Below, one piece after another: positions 34,544-46,340 of a stretch of DNA of 64,000 nt (positions are counted from its first letter, which is position 1; every line of letters begins with the position of its first letter). The notes beneath the pieces are model-generated. The model made no database searches and had not been told where the DNA came from. It saw nothing but the letters and a program-made list of their open reading frames with translations. The DNA comes from Cercis canadensis (Eukaryota; Streptophyta; Magnoliopsida; Fabales; Fabaceae): the NCBI GenBank assembly GCA_003255065.1, contig QAOA01008219.1:11501-75500 (forward strand), in the 5' to 3' direction. Both the position numbers and the translations under genes were made by a program.

Positions 34544-34552
34544 AAAATACAA
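34544..34552 (+). repeat. 9 bp target-site duplication, right (AAAATACAA)
   Basis: Identical to 23944-23952. Confidence 0.95.
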
Positions 34553-34949
34553 TAACCAGCATAGACCATAACACTCAAATGCGAAGAAAACACTCACCGA
34601 TCTCAAACCGAAGCCTATAATTTTACCAGAACTCAAACAAAAAGAACACACCAAAAAATTCCACCAAAATCCACTAACTTTTTCTACTCATCAAGAATAG
34701 AAAAATTGGAAACCAAACGGATGAAGTTGTTGAGAGTTTAGGAAATAGGTGTTTTTGAAAACCAGCATATATAAGTGAGAAAATGGGAAAGCGAGGAAGG
34801 AGACCCAACAATCTCAACAGCTAAGACTGCACAGTTAGAAGGGAGAAAAACCACTTTCCTAGCTTTGACCGGATCCAACAACTCCAAAAATCATAGTGGC
34901 GGCAGTACTGGGTCGATGAATTTCCTGGTCTATTAGACATAGTGTATAG

Positions 34950-35231
34950 TCAGATGTGTGATGTTGCTCTTGAATCAATGATCCAAGAGTTGGAATTAAC
35001 AACAGGATTTGCATTAATTGCAAAAAGAATCATACCATTGGGGATTGACTCTACAAAATTGTCCACATCAGGTATAGTAGCTTGTGACAATTGGGTTTGA
35101 AGTAAGTGAATCAATTGTTGATACTGTCGTGATGTCATTTCCAGAGGTGGTTCCATGGATTGATTGTGGTTTATATTGGAGACTTGATTCACATTCCCTG
35201 TTTGTCTTCCTTCTTGTATCCTGGAGGTCAA
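34950..35231 (-). pseudogene. Ty1/copia gag-protease fragment
   Basis: A 94-codon frame ends in NSNSWIIDSRATSHI, the copia protease motif (normally D-S-G-A; here G is replaced by R), preceded by a Gln-rich gag tail. Stops follow shortly. No other copia domain is nearby on this strand. The Gly-to-Arg change at the active site and the truncation show a dead fragment. Confidence 0.85.
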
Positions 35232-35329
35232 AAATGTACTTTATTCATCCCTTGAATAATAAACTATAAAAGTAAATAAGAATACTAACAGCAAATTTAA
35301 ACATGAAATGCATGCAACTAACGTGCCCT

Positions 35330-35470
35330 AAATCTTTCCGCCTATTCCTCGCATATGACACCCTTCGAGGTAGCACTTGTCCTTACCTAGGAACGATAGG
35401 GTGCGCCACCTGATATGCAGATAGATCGCCCTATCCCTCCATGATAGGTAAGGGGCCTATGGATATTAAG
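35330..35470. repeat. Dispersed repeat shared with 58685-58825
   Basis: CCTTACCTAGGAACGATAGG and ATGATAGGTAAGGGGCC with the sequence between them occur in both places in the same orientation. At 58.7 kb it is part of a 4.5 kb LTR-like insertion, so this is probably a fragment of a related LTR. DNA to about 36050 resembles that insertion in composition but no clear alignment was seen. Confidence 0.75.
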
Positions 35471-36109
35471 CGAACAATCACATTCCTAAATGCTATGCAT
35501 ATGTATGATTTTAAATATTACAACACTTGTCCTTGTCCAATAAGAGAGGGGTACATAATTGAAAAATGTAATCAAAATAAACAAAAGCTCTTCGAGCCTC
35601 CAAATCGTCTTAGGGTTTTGCTAATAGCCCAATGATTATGACTCCCTCTCATATGGAACACACATTAGTTGGCTCAAAATAAGAAATTAAAGGTCACATA
35701 TGCATAAGCGATTGAGCAGTCACAACACATCACAATAAATGATAAGATAAAGCAAGGAACATGTCAACTTATAGTGAAAATGTATACAATACTAAAGCAC
35801 ATGTGGCAGCCATTAAGAGTCAAAATAAAACAATAAAAATGTCATGCAAAGTAAGGCAACAACATTTAGTTAAACAGGGCAATGAATATACACTCTTAAT
35901 TAGCATGCAAATGGTTTTAAAAAGGAAGAAAGGACAGCAAGTAAACACAAGGCAAAATAAAGAAAAATAGAACAGCAAAGACAAAACACAAAACATAAAA
36001 TAGGGGAAAATTGTAAAAAAATATAGGAATGCATGCCAATGCGATTTGACCCTAAAATTTTACATGACATAGAAAAACATCTTATGGTTCTAAATAATCA
36101 AAAATCATA

Positions 36110-36280
36110 CAAATGGGTGCTTCTTGGTTGCCAAAAGTGGCACAAATACCCCAACTGACAAAATAGTAGCTAGCCAATGAAAGGAGGACAAGGTGGAGGT
36201 GAATTAGTGGGGTAAGCTGGTTTTGTTGAAATTTAGATTTAGGCCAAAATTTTGGATATTTAAAAATGGGCCCAATTAAA
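36110..36280 (+). repeat. Dispersed repeat with an inverted copy at 45290-45430
   Basis: The plus strand here matches the minus strand at 45290-45430: CTAGCCAATGAAAGGAGGAC and TAAGCTGGTTTTGTTGAA have counterparts there. It is probably part of an old retroelement. No gene is visible. Confidence 0.65.
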
Positions 36281-36405
36281 TGACTAAAACTCAAGAACTC
36301 TAATATTCCATTTCAATTTCTCTAGCAAATCTATTGAGGAGATCATATTGGGCATCGGACATCAACTAGAAGACAATCTTTTGCAATTTGATTTGGCTGC
36401 TTCAA

Positions 36406-36406
36406 N
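36406..36406. other. Single N: contig join
   Basis: Followed directly by a third copy of sequence found after the small genes. Confidence 0.85.
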
Positions 36407-37092
36407 CCATTTTCTCGCAATTCTTGGAATGCAACAATGATTGCGACTATAGCCACAACTGTCATTTCAATCCTCGGTACTTACTTTCAAAAAATTGGGA
36501 CAGTCTCTTGTATCTACTCTTTACAATAAATTATTTTATCCTCTAGTGTAGACTTTTCAATTAGAATGTTTTAGAGTCGTCATAAATATTCTTCTGTTGA
36601 AGGAAGAAGTTGAAAATTTGAGAACTTCGGATTTATTCTTCATATGCAAGGAGGTCTTTTTCTCTCAAACTTGATGAAGTAGGAAGTTGAGGATCTGAAA
36701 ATTTGCAAGTTGTGAAGGGGCGTCTATCCTTGCATTTGATGAAGAAATTGAAAATTTTTTGCAGCAATCAAGCTTCATATATAGAAGTTGATTGTCGGAT
36801 GTTTTTAATGATGTTTAAGATTGGTCTGGAGTGTAATCTTCTCTTCGAACTTGATGAAAGAAGTTGAAAAGTCTCTGCAAATCTTGCTTGATCTCCTTGG
36901 TGTTCAAGCTAGGAAGATCTAAGCATGGATCTTTCTTTATTCTTCTTAGGTTGTTAAAGGGTATGACCTTCCTAAATTATTTGGGTTCAGGAATTCGTTG
37001 GTAATTATCTTACAATTAGCTTTGCCTTTTGCTCTTGTATAGCTTAACTAGTTTCTAAATTTTTGTGTATAGGAAAGAAGAAAGAGTAAAAA
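36407..37092. repeat. Third copy of the sequence at 23075-23759
   Basis: Begins inside the 3' part of the hydrophobic frame (CCATTTTCTCGCAATTCTTG) and runs to GAAAGAAGAAAGAGTAAAA, where it leaves the other copy exactly at the start of the Mutator-like terminus at 23752. About nine differences were noticed in 0.68 kb. It could be the other haplotype of the region without the MULE insertions. Confidence 0.85.
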
Positions 37093-37395
37093 AAAATCAG
37101 TGATATTCCTTGTAGTAACGTGAAGAAGAACAAGATGGAGAGGAAGGCAAGCAAAATTTTTTTTAAAAGAAAATAGAAGACAATGGACTAATTTGTTTCA
37201 ATTTTTTGTATTTAACTAATCCAAAAGAAAATTTCTCTATTCAACTAACTTGTTTTATAAATGGTTTGGTAATAATTGTTATCCTTTTCAATAGTTATTA
37301 TGTTTTATTTTTTGAAATATTTTTTTACAACCAAAACATAAATATCCTAAACCGTAATTCTATGACAATTAAGGTTATGTGATTTAAAATTATTT

Positions 37396-37530
37396 ACTTT
37401 AGTCGTCAAATATAACTATTTATGTTATGAGATTTATTTAGGAGTGAGTTAGGATTATACTTCAGTAGTCATATATAACTATTTGTGTTATGANATCATA
37501 TATAGCTATTTGTGTTATGAGATTAATTCA
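37396..37530. repeat. Short tandem repeat broken by an N at 37494
   Basis: Units of about 70 bp contain (A/T)TATAACTATTT(A/G)TGTTATGAGAT and GAGTGAGTT. The N falls inside a unit, so the number of units is unresolved. DNA on both sides (37093-38239) has no recognised gene. Confidence 0.75.
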
Positions 37531-38239
37531 TGAGTGAGTTGAGATTAATTTAATGGTCATAAGTTATTTGATGTTCTTGAATAATCAATTGAGTTTACTT
37601 TAGGACTCACACTTTTTCTCTTGTGGACTGATAGTTAAGATCAATTGCATTGCACCATTGAATCCTTTGTCACTTTAGTCAAATGAGACAGATGAGTTCT
37701 ATACACATGCTGATTTCAATTTAGAACATGCAGGTAGACAATTTGATCACCTTAATGAGCACTTGAGAATATTTTATCTCTAAATTTTGTCATTTTAGAT
37801 GGTAATAATTGATCACACTCACTAATATTATGGTATAACTTCCAAATTATTAAATTAAGGAACATACCTTTTAAATTATTCACATTTTTATTGTATTAAT
37901 AAATTAAATTAGGTAGTGATTTTTCAAACCAAAAAAAGCTACATGGAAATTCAATTAGAGGACTTGTGAGCGAGGTCTAGTAAGTCATGCCCAAGAACAA
38001 CAAAGTAATACTCTTCACACGGTATCAATATATATCTCACTTTATGCCCATTTATTTTGTCCTAATCATTTTGTGCATTCTTTTCTTTCCCGAATGCAAT
38101 AGATTGTACTAGTTTTGTAACGTTTGGTGGAATAGAGCAATCATTACAATGGTACACTCTACTCATAATTCATAGTACGCTTACATTTGATTGTAATTTA
38201 ATTAAGAACAATGAAACCCACTTCCAACTTCTTACAACT

Positions 38240-40120
38240 GGAATAGAGCAATCATTACAAGTGTTCCCATTTTCAGAACTGTTATCCTTCTGAAACCCAC
38301 TTCCAACTTCTTGCTGGTCAATTTCTGAACACTCTGCTGCTCTTTCACCATTTTCAGGCTCATGACATGCGCTTCCCTCAGAAACTTTTCTGATGCTGCT
38401 TCCAGAGGTATTAGGACCACCAACTTGTTCCTTAGGCACATTCAGGTTCTCTTTTAACAGAGATCCCATCACATCTTCTGCGTGTTGCCTCACATATTAT
38501 TAGCCAACATACAAAATTTGTAATGTCACGTTAACCAATTAAATCCAATTGAAAAGATTTCCATTAGAGATAAACTTTTCTCCGTGCCATGAAACATGAT
38601 ACTAACTAGAAATTTCTCGCAGAATTTCTTGCCAGTAGCCATAATTTAATTCAACCAGATCTGAAAATAAAAATTATCATCTCAACTTTGCACATATAAA
38701 TTTACAATTTTTTATGCCATTAATCTCAGCATTCCTATTGCATCAGATACTGCAGAAGCATTCATTTCAATGCCAATCACGTGGCAAAATCCCTAACTAA
38801 ATCAGGCTCAATTATTTGAAAAGAAAATAGGAAATTTTGAGGAATAAGCTGTTGATTCACAAAGATTGAGGAAAATTAGCCATGTTTTGTATGAAAATTT
38901 CATTTATCCTTCGCAAGAGTAGTCTTTAAATCATACATATCACTTTCCAGAGATGAAAACTAGAAAAATTGAACCCGTTGCATACTGACCAATGAATTTC
39001 CCAAATACAACACCTGTGAGCAAGAAAGAAGAAAGAAGCATAAATAGTGATTATTACCATACCAACTCGATGCGCTAAAGTCAGGCCAATTGTTCTTGTC
39101 CCGCAGCATATATCAAATAGCAAAGTATCAGGACCTAAGCATGCCCAATCTCCAGCGAGTGAGTACAACTTCTCAACAGCAAGAGTGTTAACCTGCAGTA
39201 GAAATAGAATCGAAATTCCATCTAGCAGCAAAACCTCTTTTCTGCTGCATTCATAGAAAAGTAATTATTGCCAACCCAACCTGGAAAAATGCTGTTGGAG
39301 ATATACAGAAACGGAGATTGCTGATATAATCATGGATTCTTGCATCCATGGAACTATTGCTTTCATTGATTTCAGGATTTCCAACTGATTTAGGAATTGG
39401 AAGGGAGCGCAGTGGCGCATCAGCTGGTGCTACATTGGAGATTCCTTGATGATCCTACATGTTAAACCAATTATAATAATAAAAGAGAGAGTATATTGAT
39501 AGTAATGAAAGAGAACCCTCAATATCTACTGCACCAAATGTGCAGCAAAATTTGTGGTGATACGAGTAAAGGGGATACTAAAAATCCATGAAGGAACTAA
39601 TATTACAGAAAAATAATTATTAAAAGCTTAAGTATTTCTCCAGTTTCTTATTGTCCATGTATCAGAATAAAAGATTTAGCAGCGCTTCTAATTATGTTAC
39701 ATTACATGGTCATACTACTGAAGTGTTTGCCAAAGGCAATGATGGATGATCTATAAGACTCTAATGCCCTAGCCAGCCACTTAAGAGCATCAATCCATTC
39801 AATATTGTAAGTCGATACCGTAAACAAAATTCAGGTTTTCGATTTAGACAGTAATGTTCTACATGTTCATTAAAAAGGCGGAATCCAATCTACTGATGCC
39901 TTAGAGAAAGAGAAAGATAAGTAGATAACAATATTGTAACCTTCGAACTTATTTTATACAAGCATACAATTTTAAGGTAATTAGTTAATGTATAAATCAG
40001 TATCAACAAGGGAAACTCAGATTAAAAGGTACTACCTGTACAACCAGTGCTGTTGGAGGCAATGATGGAGAATGTACTGCAGCTCCAGCAACAAATGCCG
40101 GAGCAAGCCTCTCAAATTCA
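38240..40120 (-). pseudogene. tRNA (uracil-5-)-methyltransferase (TRMT2 / plant CCCH-24 type), partial multi-exon pseudogene
   Basis: Five exon-like blocks on the minus strand follow the C-terminal methyltransferase domain in order: 40120-40036 (EFERLAPAFVAGAAV), 39454-39291 (DHQGISNVAPADAPL ... SPTAFFQ), 39192-39058 (VNTLAVEKLYSLAGDW, LLFDICCGTRTIGLTLAHR), 38780-38686 (VIGIEMNASAVSDA ... NAEINGIKNCKFICAK) and from 38477 (AEDVMGSLLKENLNVPKEQ). The enzyme family makes 5-methyluridine in tRNA with S-adenosylmethionine. Lesions: the SAM-binding loop CCGTGTIG has become CCGTRTIG; the fourth block has lost one base and its flanking sites read AC and TT instead of AG and GT; the CCCH N-terminus and the C-terminal catalytic Cys region are missing. 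Introns are present, so it is a DNA duplicate and not a retrocopy. Confidence 0.88.
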
Positions 40121-41472
40121 CTGGTTATTAGTGCATCATCAAAGCCCGAACAATAAAACAATGAAATTGGTTCCCCAAAAATATAATACAACCAGACCTA
40201 AAAATACAGCAATACCAAACTAGCCCCTTCCGAAGTCAATCTGGTTTAGTTTTGGATCATCAATTTTCAGCTTGTCCTAGATAAAAAAGCTTAATTTTAT
40301 TAAAAAGAAAAGGAAACGCCGAATTATCCATCAAATATCAGGATTTAAATGCCCACAAAACCCAATTTTAAATCTTACACAACAGAAACACTACAACTGC
40401 ATATCAAGACATACTGGGTCCTCAAGAATAAAATTAAAAACTGAAGCTTTAGAATATGGGCAATTGGGCATTATTCCAGCGCATATGCATATCAGAAAGA
40501 ACACTAAAACCAATAGAAATAGATTCGATCTAGTAGACCTCACAAATGTCAGAAGCAAGAGAATACAAAACCGTGACTTTGAGGAACTGAGAAATTGCAA
40601 GTCAAACCAAATTCAGCTTAATACCAAAAATGAAGGCGTAGATTCTGGGTGTTAGATTCCTGCCCGTACCATTCCCTTAATTCTTCCCTTCTTCGGCATC
40701 ATGCGAGACAGGGACCAAAACAAGCTCTTTCACAGCAGCTATGGAGATCCAGGAAATAAGTCTTTCCTATGAGATCTTAGAATCCTTTAAGACCCCTAGC
40801 CTGCCACTTGAAGGGATACAGGGGAAGATATTTAACAAAGAAATCAATTAAGAGATTGTCGTAAACAGGAATCGGAGGCCAGCGAGTTGCAAGAGAGTAA
40901 CGGAGACAGCAAGGGATTTTTTTTTATTTCTTTTTTGCTAGGAAGATAGTGGGAGCCGAGAGAGTGAGAATTACAACCATAAATGAAAAAACAATTTTTC
41001 CCCGAAATTGATAAAAGAAGTGTAAAGATGAATTCACCAAATTCTCTTACTTCATGGTATTTTATGTATATATGGAAAAAAAAAATCCTACTTCACTAAA
41101 ATAATGTTTAAAGGCAGAGCAACCGTCAATTGACTAGGAATGCTCACCCTAACTGAGAATTTGGGAGTAGCAAATCAAAGAGCATCGAAAGAAAAAGAAA
41201 CAAAATTGGGATTTTGTGAATGGCGTAGATATTCTTTTGCTAGAATTTGAAAGCTAAGTTGAAGTAAAATTGTGAGGAAAAAAGGGGATTACCGGTAAAA
41301 ACGAATGGAGTTAAGAGTGTAACTGACTCACCGACACTTGTGGCAAAAGGGAAGCGCAACATACCAAAAGAAGATGAAGAAGGGATTGATGGTGCATCAT
41401 TTTGTAATTATGATTAGTTTATAGACAAATATATAATTATATTATGGCCAATATGTAATTAACATAAAAACC
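40121..41472. other. No gene recognised
   Basis: AT-rich DNA upstream of the methyltransferase pseudogene. I looked for its CCCH zinc-finger exons on the minus strand and saw none. Frames at 40391-40655 are without recognisable features. Confidence 0.5.
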
Positions 41473-43575
41473 AACTCTACCATTTCTATGTTACCATGCA
41501 CTATGCAGACAGCCAATGAGTCTTTGCCATGTGTACATGTCAGGTGGGGTACCAAGTGGCAAATAAGTCAGATCCCATACAAATATGAGTTCCCTAATTA
41601 AAGTTATGGCCAAAGAACAGAACACTGTTAGAATCAACTAAGAATTCTACAGTAGAGTTAAAGCAGTTATTTTCAAATTAAAATTGTGAGTAAATGAGAC
41701 ATGCAAAAAATATGAAATTTATATACATGCAAGATACGCATTTTAGGGTTCTAACAAGACAAGAACCATGTCATTTGGGTTTGTAAAAACTAAAGTTATA
41801 GTCAAAAGACCTACCACTGCTAGTGTTTGACTGACAATTTCACAGGACAATTAACACATCCATTTTCAAATTTAAACTGTGAGAAAATGAGACATGAAAA
41901 AAATATGAAATTTATACACATGCAATATATGCATATTAAGGTTCTAACAAGACAAGAACCATATTATTTGGGGTTGTAAAATTGAAATTATGGTCAAAAG
42001 ACCGACCACTGTTAATGTTGGACTGACAATTTCAAAGTACAATTTAAACAGTCATTTTCAAATTAAAACTATGACCAAATGAGATATGAAAAAATATGAA
42101 ATTTATACATATGCAATATACGCATATTAGAGTTCTAACAAGACAAGAACCATACTATTTGGGGCTGTAAAACTGAAATTATGATCAAAAGACCGACCAC
42201 TGTCAATGTTAGACTGACAATTTCATAATACAATTTAAACAACTATTTTCAAATTAAAACTGTGAGCAAATAAGACATGAAACTCTACCATTTCTATGTT
42301 ACCATGCACTATGCAGACAGCCAATGTGCCTTTGCCATGTGTACATGTCCGATGGGGTACCAAGTGGCAAATAAGTCAGATCCCATACAAATATGAGTTC
42401 CCTAACTAAAGTTATGGCCAAAGAACATAACACTGTCAGAATCAACTAAGAATTCCACAGTACAGTTAAAACAGTCATTTTCAAATTAAAATTGTGAGCA
42501 AATGAGACATGCAAAAAATATGAAATTTATATACATGCAAGATACGCATTTTAGGGTTCTAACAAGACAAGAACCATGTCATTTGGGTTTGTAAAAACTA
42601 AAGTTATAGTCAAAAGACCTACCACTGCTAGTGTTTGACTGACAATTTCACAGGACAATTAACACATCCATTTTCAAATTTAAACTGTGAGAAAATGAGA
42701 CATGAAAAAAATATGAAATTTATACACATGCAATATATGCATATTAAGGTTCTAACAAGACAAGAACCATATTATTTGGGGTTGTAAAATTGAAATTATG
42801 GTCAAAAGACCGACCACTGTCAATGTTGGACTGACAATTTCAAAGTACAATTTAAACAGTCATTTTCAAATTAAAACTATGACCAAATGAGACATGAAAA
42901 AATATGAAATTTATACATATGCAATATACGCATATTAGAGTTCTAACAAGACAAGAACCATACTATTTGGGGCTGTAAAACTTAAATTATGATCAAAAGA
43001 CCGACCACTGTCAATGTTAGATTGACAATTTCATAATACAGTTTAAACAACTATTTTCAAATTAAAACTGTGAGCAAATAAGACATGCAAAAAATATGAA
43101 ATTTATACATATGTAATATATGCATCTTCAATAACCATGCCATTTTGGGTTGTAAAACTGAAGTTATGGTCAAATGACCAACTACTACCAGTGTTTGACT
43201 AACAATTTCACAGTACAGTTTAAACAACCATTTTCAAATTAAAAATGTGAACAAATGAGACATGCAAAATATGAAATTTATACACATGTAATATACGCAT
43301 ATTCAAGAACCATGTCATTTGGGGTTGTAAAACTGAAGTTATGGTCAAATGGCCGACCACTGCTAGTGTTGGACTGTCAATTTTATAGTATAATTTAAAC
43401 AACCATTTTCAAATTAAAACCTTGAGACAATGAGACATGCAAAAAATATTAAATTTATATACATGCAAGATATGCATCTTAGGGTTCTAACAAGATAAGA
43501 ACCATGTCATATGTAGTTGTAAAACTAAAGTTATGGTTAAAAGACCGACCACTGCCAATGTTGGACTGACAGGTC
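41473..43575. repeat. Tandem repeat, about 190 bp monomer with an 808 bp higher-order unit
   Basis: AAATGAGACATGxAAAAAATATGAAATTTATA recurs at about 41690, 41882, 42072, 42498, 42691, 42881, 43073, 43250 and 43430, a period near 190 bp. A larger block starting AACTCTACCATTTCTATG at 41473 repeats at 42281, offset 808, with the three full monomers and a partial one in the same order and very similar sequence. Each monomer includes a GTTCTAACAAGACAAGAACC palindrome or its relic. Later monomers are shorter (near 175 bp). The structure resembles a small satellite array. Short frames inside it are not genes. Confidence 0.9.
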
Positions 43576-44095
43576 TGAGAATGACCAGTTAGAAACCAAA
43601 TTTGATAACTACTATCCCAATTGATCAATTTGATTTTAAATATGACAAAAGTCAAAAGATTAAGACCAAAACACAAAGTTTTCAAGAAAGGTCAACCATC
43701 ATTTTGATTTTTAATCAAGAATCCTAAAACATATTCAAGAAAACAAAGACAAAACAAACAAAATACTCAAAAACAAAAAATCGACAAGAACTCCAACCAT
43801 AACAAATGGCACAAAATAATAATAGGGCAACAAACATGTAAAACCTACAATACCATCAACCAAGACTATGCTAGAAAAAGACCAACCCTAAACAAAAATC
43901 ATGTCATATGGTAAAAACAAACAAAACAATAATAAACTAAGTACTCAACCACAATCAAAATAGAAACTAAACATAATCTCCCTAAACCAAAATACCATGA
44001 GGATATTCAAGAGAGGATAAAACCAACAAAAGTCAAAATGAAACTCATGGAGTTAAAATGAAATAGAGTCATTCAAGAGGGAAACAAAAAAAAAA

Positions 44096-44300
44096 AGTAA
44101 AACTCATTTTTAGTCCCTGAAAGATAAGGGTGGTGACACTTTAGTCCTTAAAAGATTTTCACCGACAATTTGGTCCCTAAAAGATAGTTCTGTTAGCCAT
44201 TTTAGTCCGCTGCTTGTGTCTATTAGTGAGGTTTAACAGAAAATGGCATGTGGCACGTTAAGTGCTGACGTGGCCGTTAAGTGATGACATGGCACCTTAA
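44096..44300 (+). mobile_element. Single Mutator-like terminus
   Basis: AGTAAAACTCATTTTTAGTCCCTGAAAGATAAG... aligns with the terminus of the 10.6 kb MULE, including the three TCCCTGAAAGAT-type repeats and TGGCACGTTAAGTGCTGACGTGGCC. No inverted partner was found within the window, so this is a solo or truncated end. It directly precedes a gene fragment, the arrangement seen in Pack-MULEs. Confidence 0.75.
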
Positions 44301-44366
44301 AAAAAAATTCTCTATCTCTCCCCGCCATCCTCTCTCCACTGTTTGGTTTGTGTGAGCTTCAAGCCT

Positions 44367-44663
44367 TCAACCATTTCTCTCTCTCATCTCTCTTAGAAAG
44401 CTAAAGCAAGAAGCTGAGAATGCAAATACCCCCAACCCGATTCCAACAAGCTGAAACATGAAAAAGTATTTTACGGAGATGTTTCGAAGCAAAAGTCCAA
44501 TTAAAAGAGTCGCAAAAGTGACTGGAAGAGTATCTGCAACTATGCCCATTCCTATTTATTCGATGATTGGGCTATTGGAAAAATATAGACCAAACCCCAT
44601 AGCAATTCCAATACTCACTAGGATTTGCTTGCTGATTTCATACTTCTCAATGCTCCATAACAT
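44367..44663 (-). pseudogene. Membrane-protein gene fragment beside a Mutator terminus
   Basis: From an ATG at 44663 the minus strand reads MLWSIEKYEISKQIL... with one in-frame TAA (near 44557) and then continues in the same frame as GIVADTLPVTFATLLIGLL ... FFMFQLVGIGLGVFAFSASC. Three hydrophobic segments are visible. Frame continuity across the stop suggests a once-coding exon. I do not recognise the family. Its position just inside a Mutator-like terminus suggests capture by a Pack-MULE, but the second terminus is missing. Confidence 0.5.
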
Positions 44664-45539
44664 GGGGTGAATGGACGTCAGGTCTGGCTCCGAATCTGTC
44701 TGGCTCATTACGTTGTAACCTCTCATCAGAAATTATAGAAATTTTTCCCAGGACCAGATTCGGACTTGGTTAATGTTTGAGGCCGCTGAGTGAAGATCTC
44801 AGAGTCATAACTATAGAAAATGACAAGAAATCAAGAGAAGAGTGAAAGTTACATAGTGTTCTTCAAAAAAACTCATCTTCGTTGCTCAAAAGTATAAAAC
44901 TCAACTCCAAGAAGCTTAAACCACTCTTGGTTTCTTTTAGTTGAGAACAAATACGAAGGAATTCGATCGGTTAATGATGATGAGCATGTGTTTATAACAA
45001 GTGGTTTGGGATTTTGTATTTTTTTGGGCTGAAGTATCTACTGAGGTTCCAAGCCATATCTGAAATTCAAAAAAAATTAGACAGAAAGGGTAGGGGGACA
45101 TATCCCGCAGTAATGAGTCCGCATCTAAAATTGATATGTATTCATAGAAACTCTATTTAGTCTTCATGCTTTTCCCCAAAACCCCTCTAACTAATCAAAG
45201 GGGGAAGAAGAATGAAAGTCAACTTCTGTTTGGTGAAGGGCTGAATACAAACAAAAACACCAGACTTTGGGACAAATTTTGTATATTGAAAACTTTGGGC
45301 TAAACCGAAAATTCAACAAAACCAGCTTAACTCATTAACGTACATATAGCTTGTCCTCCTTTCATTTGGCTAGCTATTGTACGTCAGTTATTGTTTTTGT
45401 GCCACAAGTTGCAACAAAGTCGCACCCCAAAGGAATATAGTACCATACAAAATTTTAAATATACAGAATCTGTGAAGATACACACATCAATGGTTTAGGT
45501 GCAAAGTACTATAAAAGATTGAACTCTCACACATGAAAT

Positions 45540-46340
45540 AAAAGAGAAGATGTTTATTTATATTACCCCAACACTCATGAGCTTTGGGTCAAGTTGTGAC
45601 GGGGAATTTTGAAGACTTTCGTTATTAGATACTGTTATTTGGTGCCTTGAATTTAAGTGGGAGGTGCATGAAGCACCATTGACCTTCACACATGATAACA
45701 ATTACCATGGCTCATGATTTACATGGAGACAAATTTAGTTCACTTAGTTTGTCGAAGTTGATCTACCAGCCACTTCATTTACTATGGATTAAAGTTGTCA
45801 TACGGTGGTGCAAGTCTTTGCTAACTACTTGCCCAAAATAGTCAGGCCATGGAGTAAATGAGTTAGAAAATTATGCCCATTGTGCAGCTTTACACCGTCG
45901 CCTATGGAGTAGAATAGCAAACGAAGGACGTGAATTTGAGAAGCCATTTGATGCAAGAAGTGCAGATGGCTATAAATACCAGCCCCTTCGCAAGCTATCT
46001 GCGGCAAGCAAAATCTGAGTGAAGCACTTTGGTTAAATACTAGGCATTGTAGTAGTGCTTTGGGTTAAAAGTATTACACTTCTTGTATTGAGGACAGAGT
46101 ATATACACCGGTGAGAAATATTATGAGATATTTGGGGTATATGAAATGTGAGTTCTTTGTACATTCCAGCCCCCTTTGTGTATTATTTCTGTTATAGTGA
46201 AATCTCTTTGTCGTTTTTACACGTGGACATACGCCTTAAGCCAAACGACTTCCTTATGTCCCCTAATTTGTTATTTGTGTCACTTTAATACTATATGATC
46301 ATACTGTCTTCTAGAAGATTCAATGTATCAGGACATAGCT
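45540..46340 (+). mobile_element. LTR-like sequence with TATA box
   Basis: TATAAATACC at 45971 is followed within about 250 bp by GTGAAATCTCTTTGTCGTTTTTAC and ACxxGGACATACGCC, a sequence type common near the 3' end of plant copia LTRs. No internal retrotransposon genes lie beside it. Ends are not defined. The part 45290-45430 is the inverted repeat of 36110-36280. Confidence 0.45.

Noticed and set aside
41473..43575. CRISPR-like array
   Set aside because: Units are about 190 bp of continuous similarity without short repeats separated by unique spacers, and the host is a plant.
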